A stretch of 64,000 nt of DNA from NCBI GenBank assembly GCA_945910005.1, contig OX246739.1, forward strand, positions 33,445,608 to 33,509,607, read 5' to 3'. The notes under the pieces were generated by a model, which saw only the letters and a program-made list of their open reading frames with translations, was not told where the DNA came from and ran no database searches. Within the stretch, counting starts at the first letter, position 1, and each line of letters opens with the position of its first letter. This stretch comes from Isoperla grammatica (taxonomy: Eukaryota > Arthropoda > Insecta > Plecoptera > Perlodidae). This document shows positions 1-11,646 of the stretch, piece by piece. The translations under genes and the position numbers were made by a program.

Positions 1-330
1 AGTAGAGAGGTCATTGGAAATATTTATGTTTGCTGTGTGGTCTACTGATAAGCCAGGCAATCAGATGTCGCAGACATAATCAAGTGTGTTCATACACAGC
101 TGCACATGCTGAGTAGAACAAGGCACACAGGCAAACCAGTGACCTTCTTGGTTGACACAATCATCTATTCAATGTGGACTATAGCTTGTCTGGACCTCCG
201 TGCAAATATTCGCTGGCGTAATCGCGAGCACGTTGATAATATGGCTCCCATCTTGACAAATCGAGATCGACAGTGTGTGATAGAGAAACTCATGAAAAAA
301 TAATGTATACACCACGATCTTTACCTACCA

Positions 331-523
331 CCTCTTTTGTGCACGCTGTTTCAACAAAAGTCAACGGTTTTTTCACACAATCGTCAAGGCGGTCTTCCAC
401 TTAGTAGTGCTCAAGTCACGTCCACTATGCTAGGAATTTCCAGGTATCCAACCCAAGGACGCAAACTGCCCCTAGTGAACCTGTTTCAAACAGGTGATAG
501 GAACTAGAGAAGAAGAAAAGTAA
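331..523 (+). repeat. Dispersed repeat family C, copy 1
   Basis: This segment aligns by eye with 62864-63081 in the same orientation. Both contain the block GTGCACGCTGTTTCAACAAA, then a TTCACACA-ATCGTAAAG-like stretch, a CTTAGTAG core, ATTTCCAGGTRTCCAACCCA and a GAACCTGTTTCAA block near the end. The order of blocks is the same in both copies, so this is an interspersed repeat and not a chance match. No coding potential, terminal inverted repeat or poly-A tail is visible. The class (SINE body, LINE tail or other) is unknown. Confidence 0.75.
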
Positions 524-1808
524 GTTGGTATTACTGAACTATTTCGTAAGTATGAGACCACTTACGCTGGGGCATCTTCAATATTATTTCGTTATTCAAT
601 AAAATGTATTCTTTAATATCTATAGTAAATCGGATATATAACTTGCAATTCAAGACATTACATAAAAATACATATTATGCAACGATACATTTGCTGTAGC
701 AAAACCAGACAGATACAATAACATTTTAGAAAACAAACCAAACAAAAATCAAAAACAAAAACTTCCTTAGGGAAGAATAGAAGTAATTTTAATAATAATG
801 GAAAATGGAAAATAAATTGATACAAAATACGTAACAGTATCACTTCGTACAATTAAAATGAAAACTTGACAAGGAAAGTTTGCGTTTCAGAGAGTTCACA
901 AAGAGTTCTCATAGCTGGAGGCGATCGAAACGGAAACATCTAGCAAATAATCTTGTTTTTATAATTGAGAGGCAAATGTTTAATTCATTAGATAACATTG
1001 AGATTTAATAAATGGTCGCGTTTCCGGTGTTCGTAGAAGTTGATCCAATTATCAGTCGTCCTTGTTTGCAGACGAACGGAAGTTTGGAAGAAGAAGAAGA
1101 AACAAAGACGCGATTGATTTGTGCTGTGTGAGATCGAAAAACTTTTGATGGATGCGAGGCAGCGGTTGGGGGGGGGGATGATATAACCTTAGGCTAAGCA
1201 AAACAACGCGAGGGGGAAAACAAAGGAACAACGACGATTCTACCGGGATATTGAAATGAATGAATAAGTTGACGTTTACAGAAATATTCTCGTTGAGAAG
1301 ACTTTCTATGGTTTCTAAAACCATGAAACACGTGTTGTGAGCAAACATCAGTGTTCTTTTCTATGGTCTCGTTCTATGTTTTTTCCACGAAAGTTAGCTT
1401 AGATATGATAAAATGAGCTTGTACACGGACTAACCCCTTTTTATTTGTGGAGATAGGTCGTTTTGAAAATTGGCCGTACTGTCTCATTTTAAAAACTGTG
1501 TCCCCAAATATTTTTCTTGTAGTTTTGACAGACTATTACGAAGAAAAATAGGGGTCTGAAAAAATAAGAATGTAGTACATTTTCCCCTCATGTGGTACAA
1601 TGAATTGTTTACGAAATTTGGGACACTAAAGCAAAAACATGTACTGGTGTAACAAGTTATATGGCCATGTTAAGAATTAGTTATTGTTCTTAGCTTAAAG
1701 TTTCAATCAGGATATCAACGATATCAGTAACAAGTGACTGCAGAAGAAATGTATCGTTGTATACGGTCATGAACTTTAAGAACATACACATAGCGATGGC
1801 ATTATAAC
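524..1808. other. Unique AT-rich stretch, no gene seen
   Basis: No convincing coding region or RNA gene. It holds a G10 run at 1168-1177 and AT-rich unique sequence. The last eight bases (1801-1808, ATTATAAC) are the left target-site duplication of the next element. Confidence 0.6.
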
Positions 1809-3156
1809 CAGTGGCGTAGCGGAAGGCCCCGCGCGAAGCGAGGGCCCCCGATGATATAGATCGTTTATTATGAAAATTTCAAATAAGACAACAAATCAAT
1901 TAAAATGTATTTTAAATAAAATTACAAAATTCGCAAAATTTTCTAAATTTTTGGGATCGTTCACGATTTTATACCGGATGTATGGGTTAGCGAAATGCAC
2001 TTGTGTTGTAAAACTAACAGTCTGATGTCACCGAAAATGCCAATGAACCTTAAATTTTACCCTTACCCCCACTAACAATAAACTTTGTTTTGTAGCTAGT
2101 TTCCACCCTTTACACAAAATTATTTCAGAGGTCAGTTTTCTCTCGGACTCCCTCACTGATAGAGGCATATCTCAGCGTGAGAGTGAGACTGTAGGTGATG
2201 CGATTAATAAAGTGGTGTAAAATATGGTGCTGGATCGGATGTGTTGATAACAGTGCGCAAAGTTTACATTCTTATTGTGAATTGAGTGAAATCATAGTAG
2301 TTTTGTGAATATGTGTTGAATGTTCTCTTCTGTGTGGAGTCACGAAGTGTTATGTTAGCGTTTCTATTTTATTATTCTGTTACTATGTTATTTGTTAATA
2401 TATATATTATTTACAATGAGTGGTAGAACTTATAAAAGTGCCCGTGACTGCAGCGGGTGCCGAAAGATCTTTTTCTAAATTAAAATTAATTAAAAACTAT
2501 TTGCGAAGCTCAATGAGTGAGAATCGACTCAGTGGTTTGGCATTGCTTAGTATCGAGGGTGAAAGAACACGAAAGTTAAACATAGATACATTGTTCGACG
2601 AGTTCGCGGACGCTAACGCACGCCGAAAAGCTCGATTTGCCAGACAATAATACACTAAAAGCCTAAACGGCTAGGAAACGTTCCAGAATTGCAGTTGGAG
2701 GATCAAAACGTATAGGTTATTTGATTTATCAATACTTAAAACTTATCATACTTGTTGTTGTTGTTGTTGTTAATGATATAATAATATGTTATTATGGTTT
2801 TAGTAGATAAATGTATACATTATTATTACGTCGCGTGGAAGTGGTGGATATGGGAGGGGGGGGGGGGGGGGTTGAAAATAAGATCAAACGTTAATATGTT
2901 GCAATGTATGCTGTGAATTGTAACTCGACATGACGACAAAACAAATTGATGCACACAAACTACATTGTTTCGGTATTACATTCAGCCCACCACTTTTTCC
3001 TAAAACGCACCAAATGCACTCTAAAAACGTGCTTTCAACATTTTTCGTCTGCGGCGCTTTTCATGGGCTCCGCCCCCCATACCCCCCGTGCTTGATCCTA
3101 CCATGTCCAATGGCCAATGTCGCGGGGGGGCCCCCGACTTCTGCGCTACGCCACTG
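1809..3156 (+). mobile_element. Internally deleted hAT-type DNA transposon
   Basis: The element begins CAGTGGCGTAGC and ends GCTACGCCACTG, a perfect 12-bp terminal inverted repeat, followed inside both ends by GC-rich subterminal sequence. It is flanked by a perfect 8-bp direct repeat, ATTATAAC, at 1801-1808 and 3157-3164. An 8-bp target duplication and a CAGTGGCG-type terminus are hallmarks of the hAT superfamily. At 1348 bp it is too short for a complete transposase of this class (commonly 600-800 residues). It still carries the last ~70 codons of one in plus orientation. A G16 run at 2856-2871 lies inside. It is probably a non-autonomous deletion derivative. Confidence 0.93.
2420..2650 (+). 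pseudogene. hAT transposase C-terminal dimerization-domain remnant
   Basis: The frame ending at the TAA at 2648-2650 encodes about 70 recognisable residues. The motif VPVTAAGAERSFSKLKLIKN is followed by LRSSMSENRLSGLALLSIE. This is the conserved C-terminal hAT dimerization region (the family's usual form is PVT-x-ASAERSFSKL...YLRS-M...RL-x-LA-LSIE) of the type found in ZMYM1/TTF-like transposases. The N-terminal BED or TTF-type zinc finger and the DDE-like catalytic part are absent, so the product would have no transposase activity. The frame simply runs open into AT-rich sequence upstream and the first codons carry no evidence of a real start. The remnant sits inside the element at 1809-3156 and ends with a normal stop, so it is a deletion relic and not a host gene. 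Confidence 0.88.
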
Positions 3157-3164
3157 ATTATAAC

Positions 3165-4989
3165 ATAATATCATAAATATAACTAATGGTGTTAACATAC
3201 AAAAACAATAATGTTCATAGTTTATGATGTGGCATTATCTATACAATAAAAAAAGTTTTTGGCATGGATATAATATCATCAAATCAATAAATCAAATAGT
3301 TTACAAATTATTTGTAAAGCCATCGCTGTAAAATATAAATCACGGGTCTAGCCTATATCCCAAACAAATTAAATTTGGCAAACGAAGAAGTTCCGAAAAG
3401 TACCTAATTTCTTGCCCGTGATGATGATATACCTATATTACACGTATTATATATACGTTTTGTGCACCTAATCTGGTCTTGAGAGAAAAGAGTCGAGTGC
3501 AATGGAGTATTATTGATTTGCTAGATCATTGATTACTGTAATCGATGACATGAATTTAAAGGCTGTTGAAAACAATAATGTAAGTGAGGTTGAAGTTATA
3601 GGGGGCCAATGGGTAGAAAGTAGAAACCCATAAAAGGTAGAATGGGTAACCGAAGTGAGTTTAGCGTGTGTCTGTTATACTGATCCTGAAAGAAATACGT
3701 AGTATTGTGAGCGTGTATTATCATTATGTGAGAGTTGGAAGAAAGAGGAATGGGTAGGAGTGACTCAGCGATGTGACACTGCAAATGGTACAAAGTAGAT
3801 TTGCAATTTTGTGTTTGTAAATATAAGTTACAAATCTTGAAATACATGAGCTCAAAGTTGATAATTAATCAGAATGTTGTGTTATTAGTCGTAGTATTGA
3901 AACAGCATTAACAAAAAACAACAAATCAAACTATGACGAAATACACGAAAAAATGATAACTAATGACTTTGCACTGTGTACATAATGGTGCATATACACA
4001 GTGCCAAGTCCAATTAATTTATATTTTACCAATACTTCCTTGTTAATTGAATTGATTTATCGCACAAATCACATGTGGTTGTATTTCCCATTATGTTGTA
4101 AAAGCGATAATTTCTAAATTTACAAATCGAAATGGAATGATCCACTCTTTGAAGAGCATTGTTCACGCGTGGATCGCTTTGGCCTGTCTATTGGAAGACT
4201 GCCAGGTACGTATGTATTTTGTACGAAATAAACCATAAATTCCCCTCCTCTCCTTCAAACTTCACACCGGCTTTACACTGGTTACATCTTTCTCCTTGTA
4301 GAGAACAGACGTGTCTCGTTAGAAATAGCCCAAACACTAACGAAGCACTAACAGTCGTTGCTCGGTGGGTGGGCCTGCCTGCTTCATAAAACACTCTCGC
4401 CACTCGAAATTAGCAAGTGTAAACAAATGTAATGGGATATTGTTTTTTATTTTGATCTTTTCGTTTTTATCATTTCTATCACGTTTACTCCCTGTAAGTG
4501 AGATAAAAGTTGGGTAACCTGAAACTTGCACCTTGCAGTAATTAATAATAAATAATGAGTTAGGATTTCGTGGATCACTTGCAAAGTTATGACACGGATA
4601 ACAGGTGCTTTTGAAGGTCACTTAAAAGCCGTGATAACAGCGGAACACATGATAAATTGTGTAATGGTCACTCACTGAACATTAATTTCTATAACTGAGT
4701 GGGCTGAGAATAAATACAAATATATTCATTTTGTTTTTATTTATCGCCATATTGTACTGCGGTTTTCAAAGCTTTATAGTAGATGGGACCCATCACGAAT
4801 AAGTAAGTTCCAGAATTGTAATAACAAAAATAATCATGATGTTTCATAAGAATTATCCCGTTTGAGAGGTACACCAGGATTAAGGTTGTTCTCCTTTTCA
4901 GGTGTCTATCTAGAGTGTAACTGAAGAGTTGGAAAAGTTTCCGAGCACTCAAGTCTCCGCATTCGACTTATGACCAGGTAAAACCGCAC
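3165..4989. other. Unique AT-rich stretch, no gene seen
   Basis: Begins just after the right hAT target duplication. Short open frames on both strands overlap each other and none resembles a known protein. No array or terminal inverted repeat was found. Confidence 0.5.
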
Positions 4990-5093
4990 GGGAAAAACTC
5001 AGTCGGAATTTTCGGTGATGGAAATCGAGGCTGCGACCTTTCGCTTCAAAGTGTTACCTCCAGAGCGTCTATCTGAGCCATCTTCTATATGAT
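4990..5093 (-). repeat. SINE family A, tRNA-like head fragment
   Basis: On the minus strand this reads as the head of the same SINE as at 5707-5981: an A-box-like ATGGCTCAGAT near the right end, a diverged B-box region (TTTCCATCACC) and a CTGAGTTTTTCCC continuation. Only the tRNA-related head and the start of the body remain. It is considerably diverged, so an old insertion. Confidence 0.65.
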
Positions 5094-5336
5094 AAGTGTC
5101 AAGATGTGAAGTCGTATACACACCTATACAAGATAATGTGGGTTTGAATCTCAGTCGAGAGAAACGTACACTACAACTACAACCTTACAAGCACATTACA
5201 TGAATATGTGCGTATATGTGAGACGTATATACGATGTTCCACTGGTACTTTATATTTATCACGTTGGATCTAGTCTGTAGAGTGTAGACCATAGTATAAC
5301 ACTGAAACTATGTTACAATACATAACTCTATTCATA

Positions 5337-5613
5337 AAAGAGATGGCTAAGCGGTAATACTTTAACTCGGAAGGTCGCTATTTCGATGCCCGCCACTGGT
5401 AAGTCAAACCGAGGTTTTCCTGAGTTAGGTGAATATAGATTGTGTTCTACGGTTCTACTAACAGAAATCAGTAATTCTTTCCCAACTATCCAACTATCCT
5501 TATAGCACAGATAACTAATTAACTTCTTATAGTTGATCACCCGAGGAGGGCTAAGCCAGACATAACAATTGTAGTACACCCTAACGCAGGCAGTAGAAAG
5601 TTATTATTATTGC
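5337..5613 (+). repeat. SINE family A, diverged near-full copy
   Basis: It has the same layout as the intact copy downstream: head with ATGGCTAAGCGGTAA (A box) and ATTTCGATGCC (weak B box), then CCGAGGTTTTCCTGAGT, a TTCCCAACTATCCAACTATC block, the CACCCGAGGAGGG motif, GTACACCCTAACGCAGG and an ATT-repeat tail. Point changes are spread throughout, so RNA polymerase III activity is doubtful. Confidence 0.82.
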
Positions 5614-5706
5614 TGATGGTAATGGTACATTACAATTATCAGTACTCGTGTATCTGTCTTCTAGTTCATACTCATGCATAAAGGGTGAGCGTTACTATAA
5701 ACAATC

Positions 5707-5981
5707 ACCGATAGAGGTGGCTCAGCGGTAAGACGCGAGACTCTAATTCGGGAGGTCGCCGGTTCGATTCCGGCCACCGGCAGTCCTGACTGAAGGTTTT
5801 TTCCGAGGTTTTCCTCAGTCGTAAAAGCGAATGCTGGGATTGAGCCATACTGTCAGCCCTCGGACAATCCTTCCCAACTATCCAAACACCCTAATAACCT
5901 AGTTAGTCACCTGAAGAGGGGCACATCAGGTAAAGCTGGTGTGCACCCTAGAACGGGTATTCCTACAAAAATTATTATTAT
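5707..5981 (+). mobile_element. SINE family A, intact copy with target duplication
   Basis: A 275-bp tRNA-derived SINE. The head has a clear A box (GTGGCTCAGCGG) and B box (GGTTCGATTCC) of an internal RNA polymerase III promoter. The body contains CCGAGGTTTTCCTCAG and CACCTGAAGAGGGGC, and the tail is an (ATT)n run. It is flanked by an 11-bp direct repeat, TATAAACAATC, at 5696-5706 and 5982-5992, as expected for LINE-driven retrotransposition. The tRNA-like part is not a functional tRNA because acceptor-stem pairing is lacking and it is fused to the body. This is the least diverged copy in the window. No partner LINE is seen here. Confidence 0.95.
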
Positions 5982-5992
5982 TATAAACAATC

Positions 5993-6879
5993 TTGAAAAA
6001 GTCATCTAAATAAGAGAAGAAATATTGCTTACAAGAATGAAATGAGATTTCAGATTAATAAAGACGGTTAAATAAAATGTAGCGACACTACGTCAGCTGA
6101 GCAAGTGTGTTTATATAAACGGGATGTTGTAATACTTCGAGTGATGTTGTTGAAATTAATGGGACAGATTTCAGTCACTTCCTGGCATTTTAAGAGTGAG
6201 TTCTATCTATGTCAAGGGTGTTATCATTGGATAATTATTTATTGAGACATGTGGCAGCCAACGTAGCTAAATGATAGCAGAGTAAATACATTCGTCATTG
6301 CACCAGAGACCATCGTTCTGTTTGTAAAATATATACAAACTATCTCAGTCACTCTTCATCCAAACGTCGGAAGTTTAATTCGCCACGTGTGTTTGTGTCA
6401 AAATACAAATAATTTTTGTATAATTGGTTCCAAAGTGGACAGTTAATTTCGTTTTTTAGAAGTGAAGTCTTACTATGGGTTTCGATAAATTGACGAATCC
6501 GTGAATCCGATCCGAACTATACATCTCTTTCAGCTAAAGCGGGCGTAGGCGTAACCCCATACTACAAGGAAGGCTCCGAGTTGAAGACAGCGTCTCCCAT
6601 GTTCGTCTCCCATGTTTCCCTCTTCTAACCTTATTGATTGTATCTATTTACGTATATTAAATATTCCGGATATAAACAATTCTATTGCTCATAATTGTAT
6701 CCATAGCTTGTTATTAGTTCAAATGCAAATGGTATTCGATCTTGGTAACTTTTCACCTTCTGTTCAAGTACGTATCAGACAAACTTTGGAGCCTACAAGG
6801 TCTGAGATTAGAGCCTCACCGCTAGGATCGCCACTACACCAGGACGAGTCGACGGTGGCGCTCCAGAGTGAAATGGGTC
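5993..6879. other. Unique AT-rich stretch, no gene seen
   Basis: No repeat family, array or convincing exon was recognised. It starts just after the right target duplication of the SINE. Confidence 0.5.
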
Positions 6880-7050
6880 AATTGTTTCCCCTGTTCTAAG
6901 TGTGTTGGGCCTCCGTGGTACCATTAGTCTCCGCCGCAGTGATGATCGCTGGGGTCGCCGAGTAATATCGTCGGTGATCAAGGCAGCGCGTGCCTGGGCC
7001 ACGTCACGACCCAGCGCGGCTGCCATTGGTCGAGAGGTTAGGGAGTCCCG
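6880..7050. promoter_or_regulatory. GC-rich block with CCAAT and CRE-like motifs (candidate)
   Basis: This block is distinctly GC-richer than its surroundings. It contains ATTGGT (an inverted CCAAT), a GGCCACGTCACGACCC stretch with a CRE-like core, and GCGCGGCTGCCATTGG. On the minus strand an ATG-initiated 72-codon frame starts just downstream of the CCAAT (7026 to 6808). It has no recognisable domain. It could be a promoter with a short first exon, or simply a conserved element. The evidence is composition and motifs only. Confidence 0.22.
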
Positions 7051-8109
7051 AGAGTTGAGCCTACCGCTGTGTTACGTGTATTGCCATGTTCTCGTGTGGG
7101 CTCATAACTTCCCAAAGCTGTTTATTATAACACGCCTTTTCGGGGTTATTTATTTGTTCGTGGATCTTCCTTTACTTTGTTCTTTATTTCACCTCATAGG
7201 CTTCTTGCAGGTGACGTCACAAACTTGAACTGGTGGAAATCACCATGGTTACAACTTGTTTCTCATATTATATCAATAACATTATTTTGTTGATAACCGG
7301 TGGCTTGTCCATCAGCTCAATTAATTTGTTTCATTGTTGTCATGCTAGCTAGCAAGAATCCGATACTAGTACCAAAACTACCTTACAATATAATGCTTTC
7401 GTCATATAGATTGGATTATGGGTTCTGGCTAACGGTTGGCTCATAGCTATTTTGCCGTTTGTTATGGCTACATTATAATAATATACACACAAGTAAAGAA
7501 CGCTTTATCCGCGGTTATTGGTTGAAACATATTTATAACATAATGTTATGTGCGCTGTTATGGCTGCTGTGTGCTATTACGTGGCTGTCAAGCATTGGCT
7601 GCATGAAAAGCTCGTAGCCAATGACACGGAACGCAGTCACCATGTGTATCCACATTGAATGGGATGCGCTATAGCCATTGTACCGCGCACAAAGCATTGC
7701 GTGATGTATGACACTCGTTCGCTAGTAAGAAGGGAGCCAATAAAAAGAATCGGATACTAACATGTCAAAGTAAAGTCATATGGCCACTTTTAAACGCAAC
7801 AAAGAGATTGTTACAACAGTTTCGGATATATGTTTTTGAGTTGCTCTCTCGCTTGCTGTAATTTATAATAATTGCTGTATGGGTGGCGTAAGTCTCCGGA
7901 AAAGAGGGAGAAAACAAACGAACAGCTATTGATGTGAAAGCAAGAGAGATGAAAGATGTGATAGAATATTGAAATCTGTACCTTTTTCCATTTTGTGTAG
8001 TTTAAAATCGTCACATACAGTTGATTTGTTATTATTTTAGGTTACTTGTAAATAAGAGGGATCTGTGCCGTTTCAATGATTATATCAGGTACTAACACTT
8101 ATTTCAAAT

Positions 8110-8235
8110 ATTAATTACATTTTGTGATAGTGAATACGCATATCAATAGTTGAACAGACGTGAATATTGTGCCAGTGGTGGGAATCCAACCCGAGTCTGT
8201 ACACCACCATCCGACCACGCTTGAAGAGTGAACAT
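8110..8235 (-). repeat. tRNA-like SINE head, other family (tentative)
   Basis: On the minus strand GCGTGGTCGGATGGTGG is followed about 30 bases later by GGGTTGGATTCCCACC. These are the spacing and sequence of the A and B boxes of a tRNA-derived SINE. No tail repeat or target duplication was found, and the head differs from SINE family A. Confidence 0.4.
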
Positions 8236-8330
8236 TCCATGTCGCACATGCTTCAGAAGTACGAGTGCACGAGTTCAGTTTGATGTACCTGGACTCGTAA
8301 CACACCAAACACACTCATAAAACTTCCCGG

Positions 8331-9540
8331 GTCTGTTTGAAAGAACGCTCGCATCGTTTATCTTCAATACCCTCCATGTCACTTGCCAGCCTTTGTGGGA
8401 TGTCCCAACAGCGCCCGGACCTATTGAAAGTACTGTTAATGGCATAATTATGGTAATTAATATGATATTCTATCAGCTTGTTTAAAAAGTCGACGAGGAT
8501 CCTTTTGTTGTGTTTGGGTTTTGAGAGCATCGTTTTTATTCTAGCTACTTCATTGTATGCATTGAGCTTTTTGTTTCGGGTGGCAGTACGCTCGGAATTG
8601 TGGTTATGTCATTTTTATCGCTTACAATATAACAAGAAGCACTTTTAGAACAGGGATGGTAAAAGGGAATGGAATAAAGTTGGTTACATTGGTTGTGGAT
8701 GCCGTTGTCAATAATAGAGTTGATCACATCACATCTTATAACACAGTTGGCTTGAAGGAAGTGTTATAGTATAAAGAAAGAAGTTTTGTTAGTAATGTTG
8801 TGAATAATCAAATTCCAATTAATGTTGAGAGTGACAAACGTTCTAAAATTCTTAAGTGAATCTTGACTTGTACATTCAAAAAATTTCTTTCTTTCTGTTA
8901 GTTAACTTTTAAAACATAACGTTACTCAATAACTATTAGTTGCAAATTGTTCCACAAACTTCTTCCAAGAAAACAGCTTCTGTATTGCATCCCCCAATCT
9001 GACATGATTTTACATAGACTACTTTCGTTAAAAGTAAGCTATGCATAAAAACAATTATAACTCATAGACTCAAATTTACAGTCATCATGTTTACTTATAC
9101 AGAGAGGATAAGATTGTAAACCACTGCAGTACAAAGTATCATTGTTATGTCCTCTTCTCCGAGTTTCCAGAAACCTCACCAGATGGCATTCTCTAGTGGG
9201 TGTCTGAGAATGTTGATATTTCTAGTTGCCATATTCTATTTACTTGGAAATTAGTGTTGCAACAACACATAAATAGCAACATTTACAACAAGAAAATATT
9301 TTTGAACATAGAAACTTTCATAAGGAGGAGGATGACATATTTTGGTTAGATTTGAAAATTTTGATGCATTTTAAAGAGATTTTAACACACAGAAATCGGG
9401 AGTTCCGCAGGGTATGTGAACCTACAGTCCATGTTGAAAGCATCTCGCGACCCTTGCGGCACATTCGCCCGATCCTTGCCACCCCTGGCCACAAAGTGGA
9501 GAACGAATCACTGAGTCAATAAATGACTGGGAGGGTCCAA
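8331..9540. other. Unique AT-rich stretch, no gene seen
   Basis: Short frames only, with no repeat family recognised. GC content rises from about 9420 into the block described next. Confidence 0.5.
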
Positions 9541-9690
9541 GTGTTGGAGACAGGAAGGCGGTGGGAAGCTGAATACGTCACGTGCGGAGGCGTATCGAGT
9601 CACGTGGCCCCATTGCTCATGCGCAGTGCGAGCGGCAGGCGCTCCGCAGGGAGGCGATGTGTCGCCGCTATTGTTTCCTTTTAATAATAT
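9541..9690. promoter_or_regulatory. CpG-rich block with E-box and NRF1-like motifs (candidate promoter)
   Basis: Within about 80 bases lie TACGTCACGTGCGG (overlapping CRE-like and CACGTG), a second CACGTG at 9601-9606 and CATGCGCAGTGCG at 9618-9630, which resembles an NRF1 site. CpG density is high against AT-rich flanks. A CTATTGTTTCC (Sox-like) follows at about 9669. Such clusters are typical of TATA-less animal promoters, but no first exon with a convincing donor was identified. Confidence 0.3.
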
Positions 9691-10879
9691 TTGTCAAAAC
9701 GATGCGCTACAATCTTTCGTGGACGAGATGTGGTTGTTTGATAAACCACGGGGTGATGTTAGACGCATCCAGTTTACATTATACACGCGGTGGAGTAAAA
9801 TATGACTGTATATATTTAGCTTCCTTGTGAGGTACTTCGATACTATGGAAGAAATGCACACATTCATTTTATGGTCGATGAGGTAATTTTGAAAACATGA
9901 CTTAGGAATAAAATTCGTAATCTCTTGTGTGTGCAGCTATCGCCTTGTTTTTGACTTTTTGTAAATACTGTTTCAATCCTTTTCTCCCTTTTTCTTCCTT
10001 GTTGTTCTCTTTTGTGTTTTGTGATCTTCATTTCCTTTCCACTCTTGTGTATATTTCTGTTATAATATGTTAATTTAATATTTCATTTTTTCTGTATTGT
10101 ATTATTGTATTATATTTGCAATTGTGCATACTGTATACATATTATATACGTGTATAAAAGCTCACATTTTGTGGTAAGCATATTCTATTGACACCCCAAG
10201 TGATGTCAACACACATTTTACCATCCATTATGGCCGTTCTGACGTCACGCGAATACTCCCTACTCAGTTTATGAGCTTGGCTTCATCGCATGTTGTGGGT
10301 ATCTTACAAGATGAGGTGTGGATACCGCGCATGTATCTAGTTACACACATAGCTGTGTCGAGCAATTATTACCATAAAGAATGACGCATCGTTCGGATGG
10401 GTTCTGCAAAATAAAATATATTCTAATAGGAAATGCAAATTCATCATTACGATTATCGTCGCCGCTGTGACATTTCCCTCTAGACCACCATTCGTGCGAA
10501 ATAAAATAACCACAGCGATGTAAATCATTTGCTAAATTAATAAAAATAAATTTGCCTTCCACTGGGGCACTTGAGATGGGCGCATAAGTACCAAACGCGC
10601 CGGAAGAAGTCTCAATGGGCGGTCGCCTGCGTCAGATAGATAAATATGATACCCCGCTTATTTATTGTACCCTGTGTTTAATAGTTTATCCGTTCCGAGC
10701 CACCCCTATTCGGCGAAGGGTGGCAGGAGTCGACGCGCAGTCATATTATCCGACCGGGGTGAATTTTAAGGAAGCAATGAGGTGGCTAAAGAGAGGACAT
10801 AACAAAGGGGAGACGGATATTAGCGAAAAGAATAGGATAGATAGACGGACAGTTGAGTGAAATGAAACCACCTCTGAAT

Positions 10880-11120
10880 ATTTGAGTAAGCGATCTGTAT
10901 GGATGGTCGGTAATTAGTAATTAGGCGGGTACTTCCGTCAGCGGGTGAGCATGGAAAAGGCGGGTGGGTCTATAAAGAATTGAGACCCGATGTTGGTCGA
11001 GCATTGATGGTCGGCCAACTCTGACTGTAGCCAAATTAAACGAAGCCATTAGGTCTATAAAACGCCGATGAATAAACAAAAGGTCCATTCATTGGGTTTC
11101 TACGGAGGAGTGGAGGTTAG
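10880..11120. promoter_or_regulatory. Homeodomain-type motif cluster (candidate enhancer)
   Basis: A unique block of moderate GC holding TAATTAGTAATTAGG, AAATTAAACG, GATGAATAAACAAAAGG (a forkhead-like core) and CATTCATTGG. It stands out from the low-complexity AT-rich DNA around it, as developmental enhancers often do. No coding potential. Its role is inferred from motifs alone. Confidence 0.25.
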
Positions 11121-11322
11121 TGGCTTGTTGGGGGTGTTCCCTTCCCGCACACCACTGCAGTTATGTTGTGTGTTGCTGCATTAGCGACGTGGAAAAAGGG
11201 CAGGATAACATGACAGGTAGTAAAAGACCCTTTCCTCACGTTATCTGCAATGTTATTGCTTTTTAGCCGTTTCACGTTGGCAGTGTTTTGGCCGAGCTAA
11301 TCACGTTTGTGTGTTCTGTTTC

Positions 11323-11350
11323 CAGTGGCGGACGCCTGCGAGGGGGTGAG
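11323..11350 (+). repeat. hAT-like terminus fragment CAGTGGCGGACG (tentative)
   Basis: CAGTGGCGGACGCCTGCGAG resembles a CAGTGGCG-type hAT end. No matching inverted end or 8-bp duplication was found within the window, so it may be a solo end or a chance match. It is followed by a GGTGAGG-rich stretch. Confidence 0.25.
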
Positions 11351-11646
11351 GGGGTGAGGTGGTGAGGGGAGGAAACAACAACGAGCAACTGAAACACAAC
11401 AGATAAATCGCACACAAAGAAAACAAATCGCGGATAAACGCGTTATTTTATGATGTCCCACCATCTTGACCATATTGTTGCTTCTCCCGTCATTGCGAAC
11501 ACCGTATTACTGTCGTCATTTGGCCAAGGCCTGGTACTTCAATGCGTGTTTTCGACTTCACAACCACCAATGAAATGCACATACTTGGACTTAGCTCGAA
11601 ATTAAATTTACTTTTCAGTTAACTTGCATATCGAAATACCGTGCAC

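Noticed and set aside
5707..5785. Possible tRNA gene
   Set aside because: A and B boxes are present, but the acceptor stem does not pair and the segment continues into a SINE body with a tail and target duplication.
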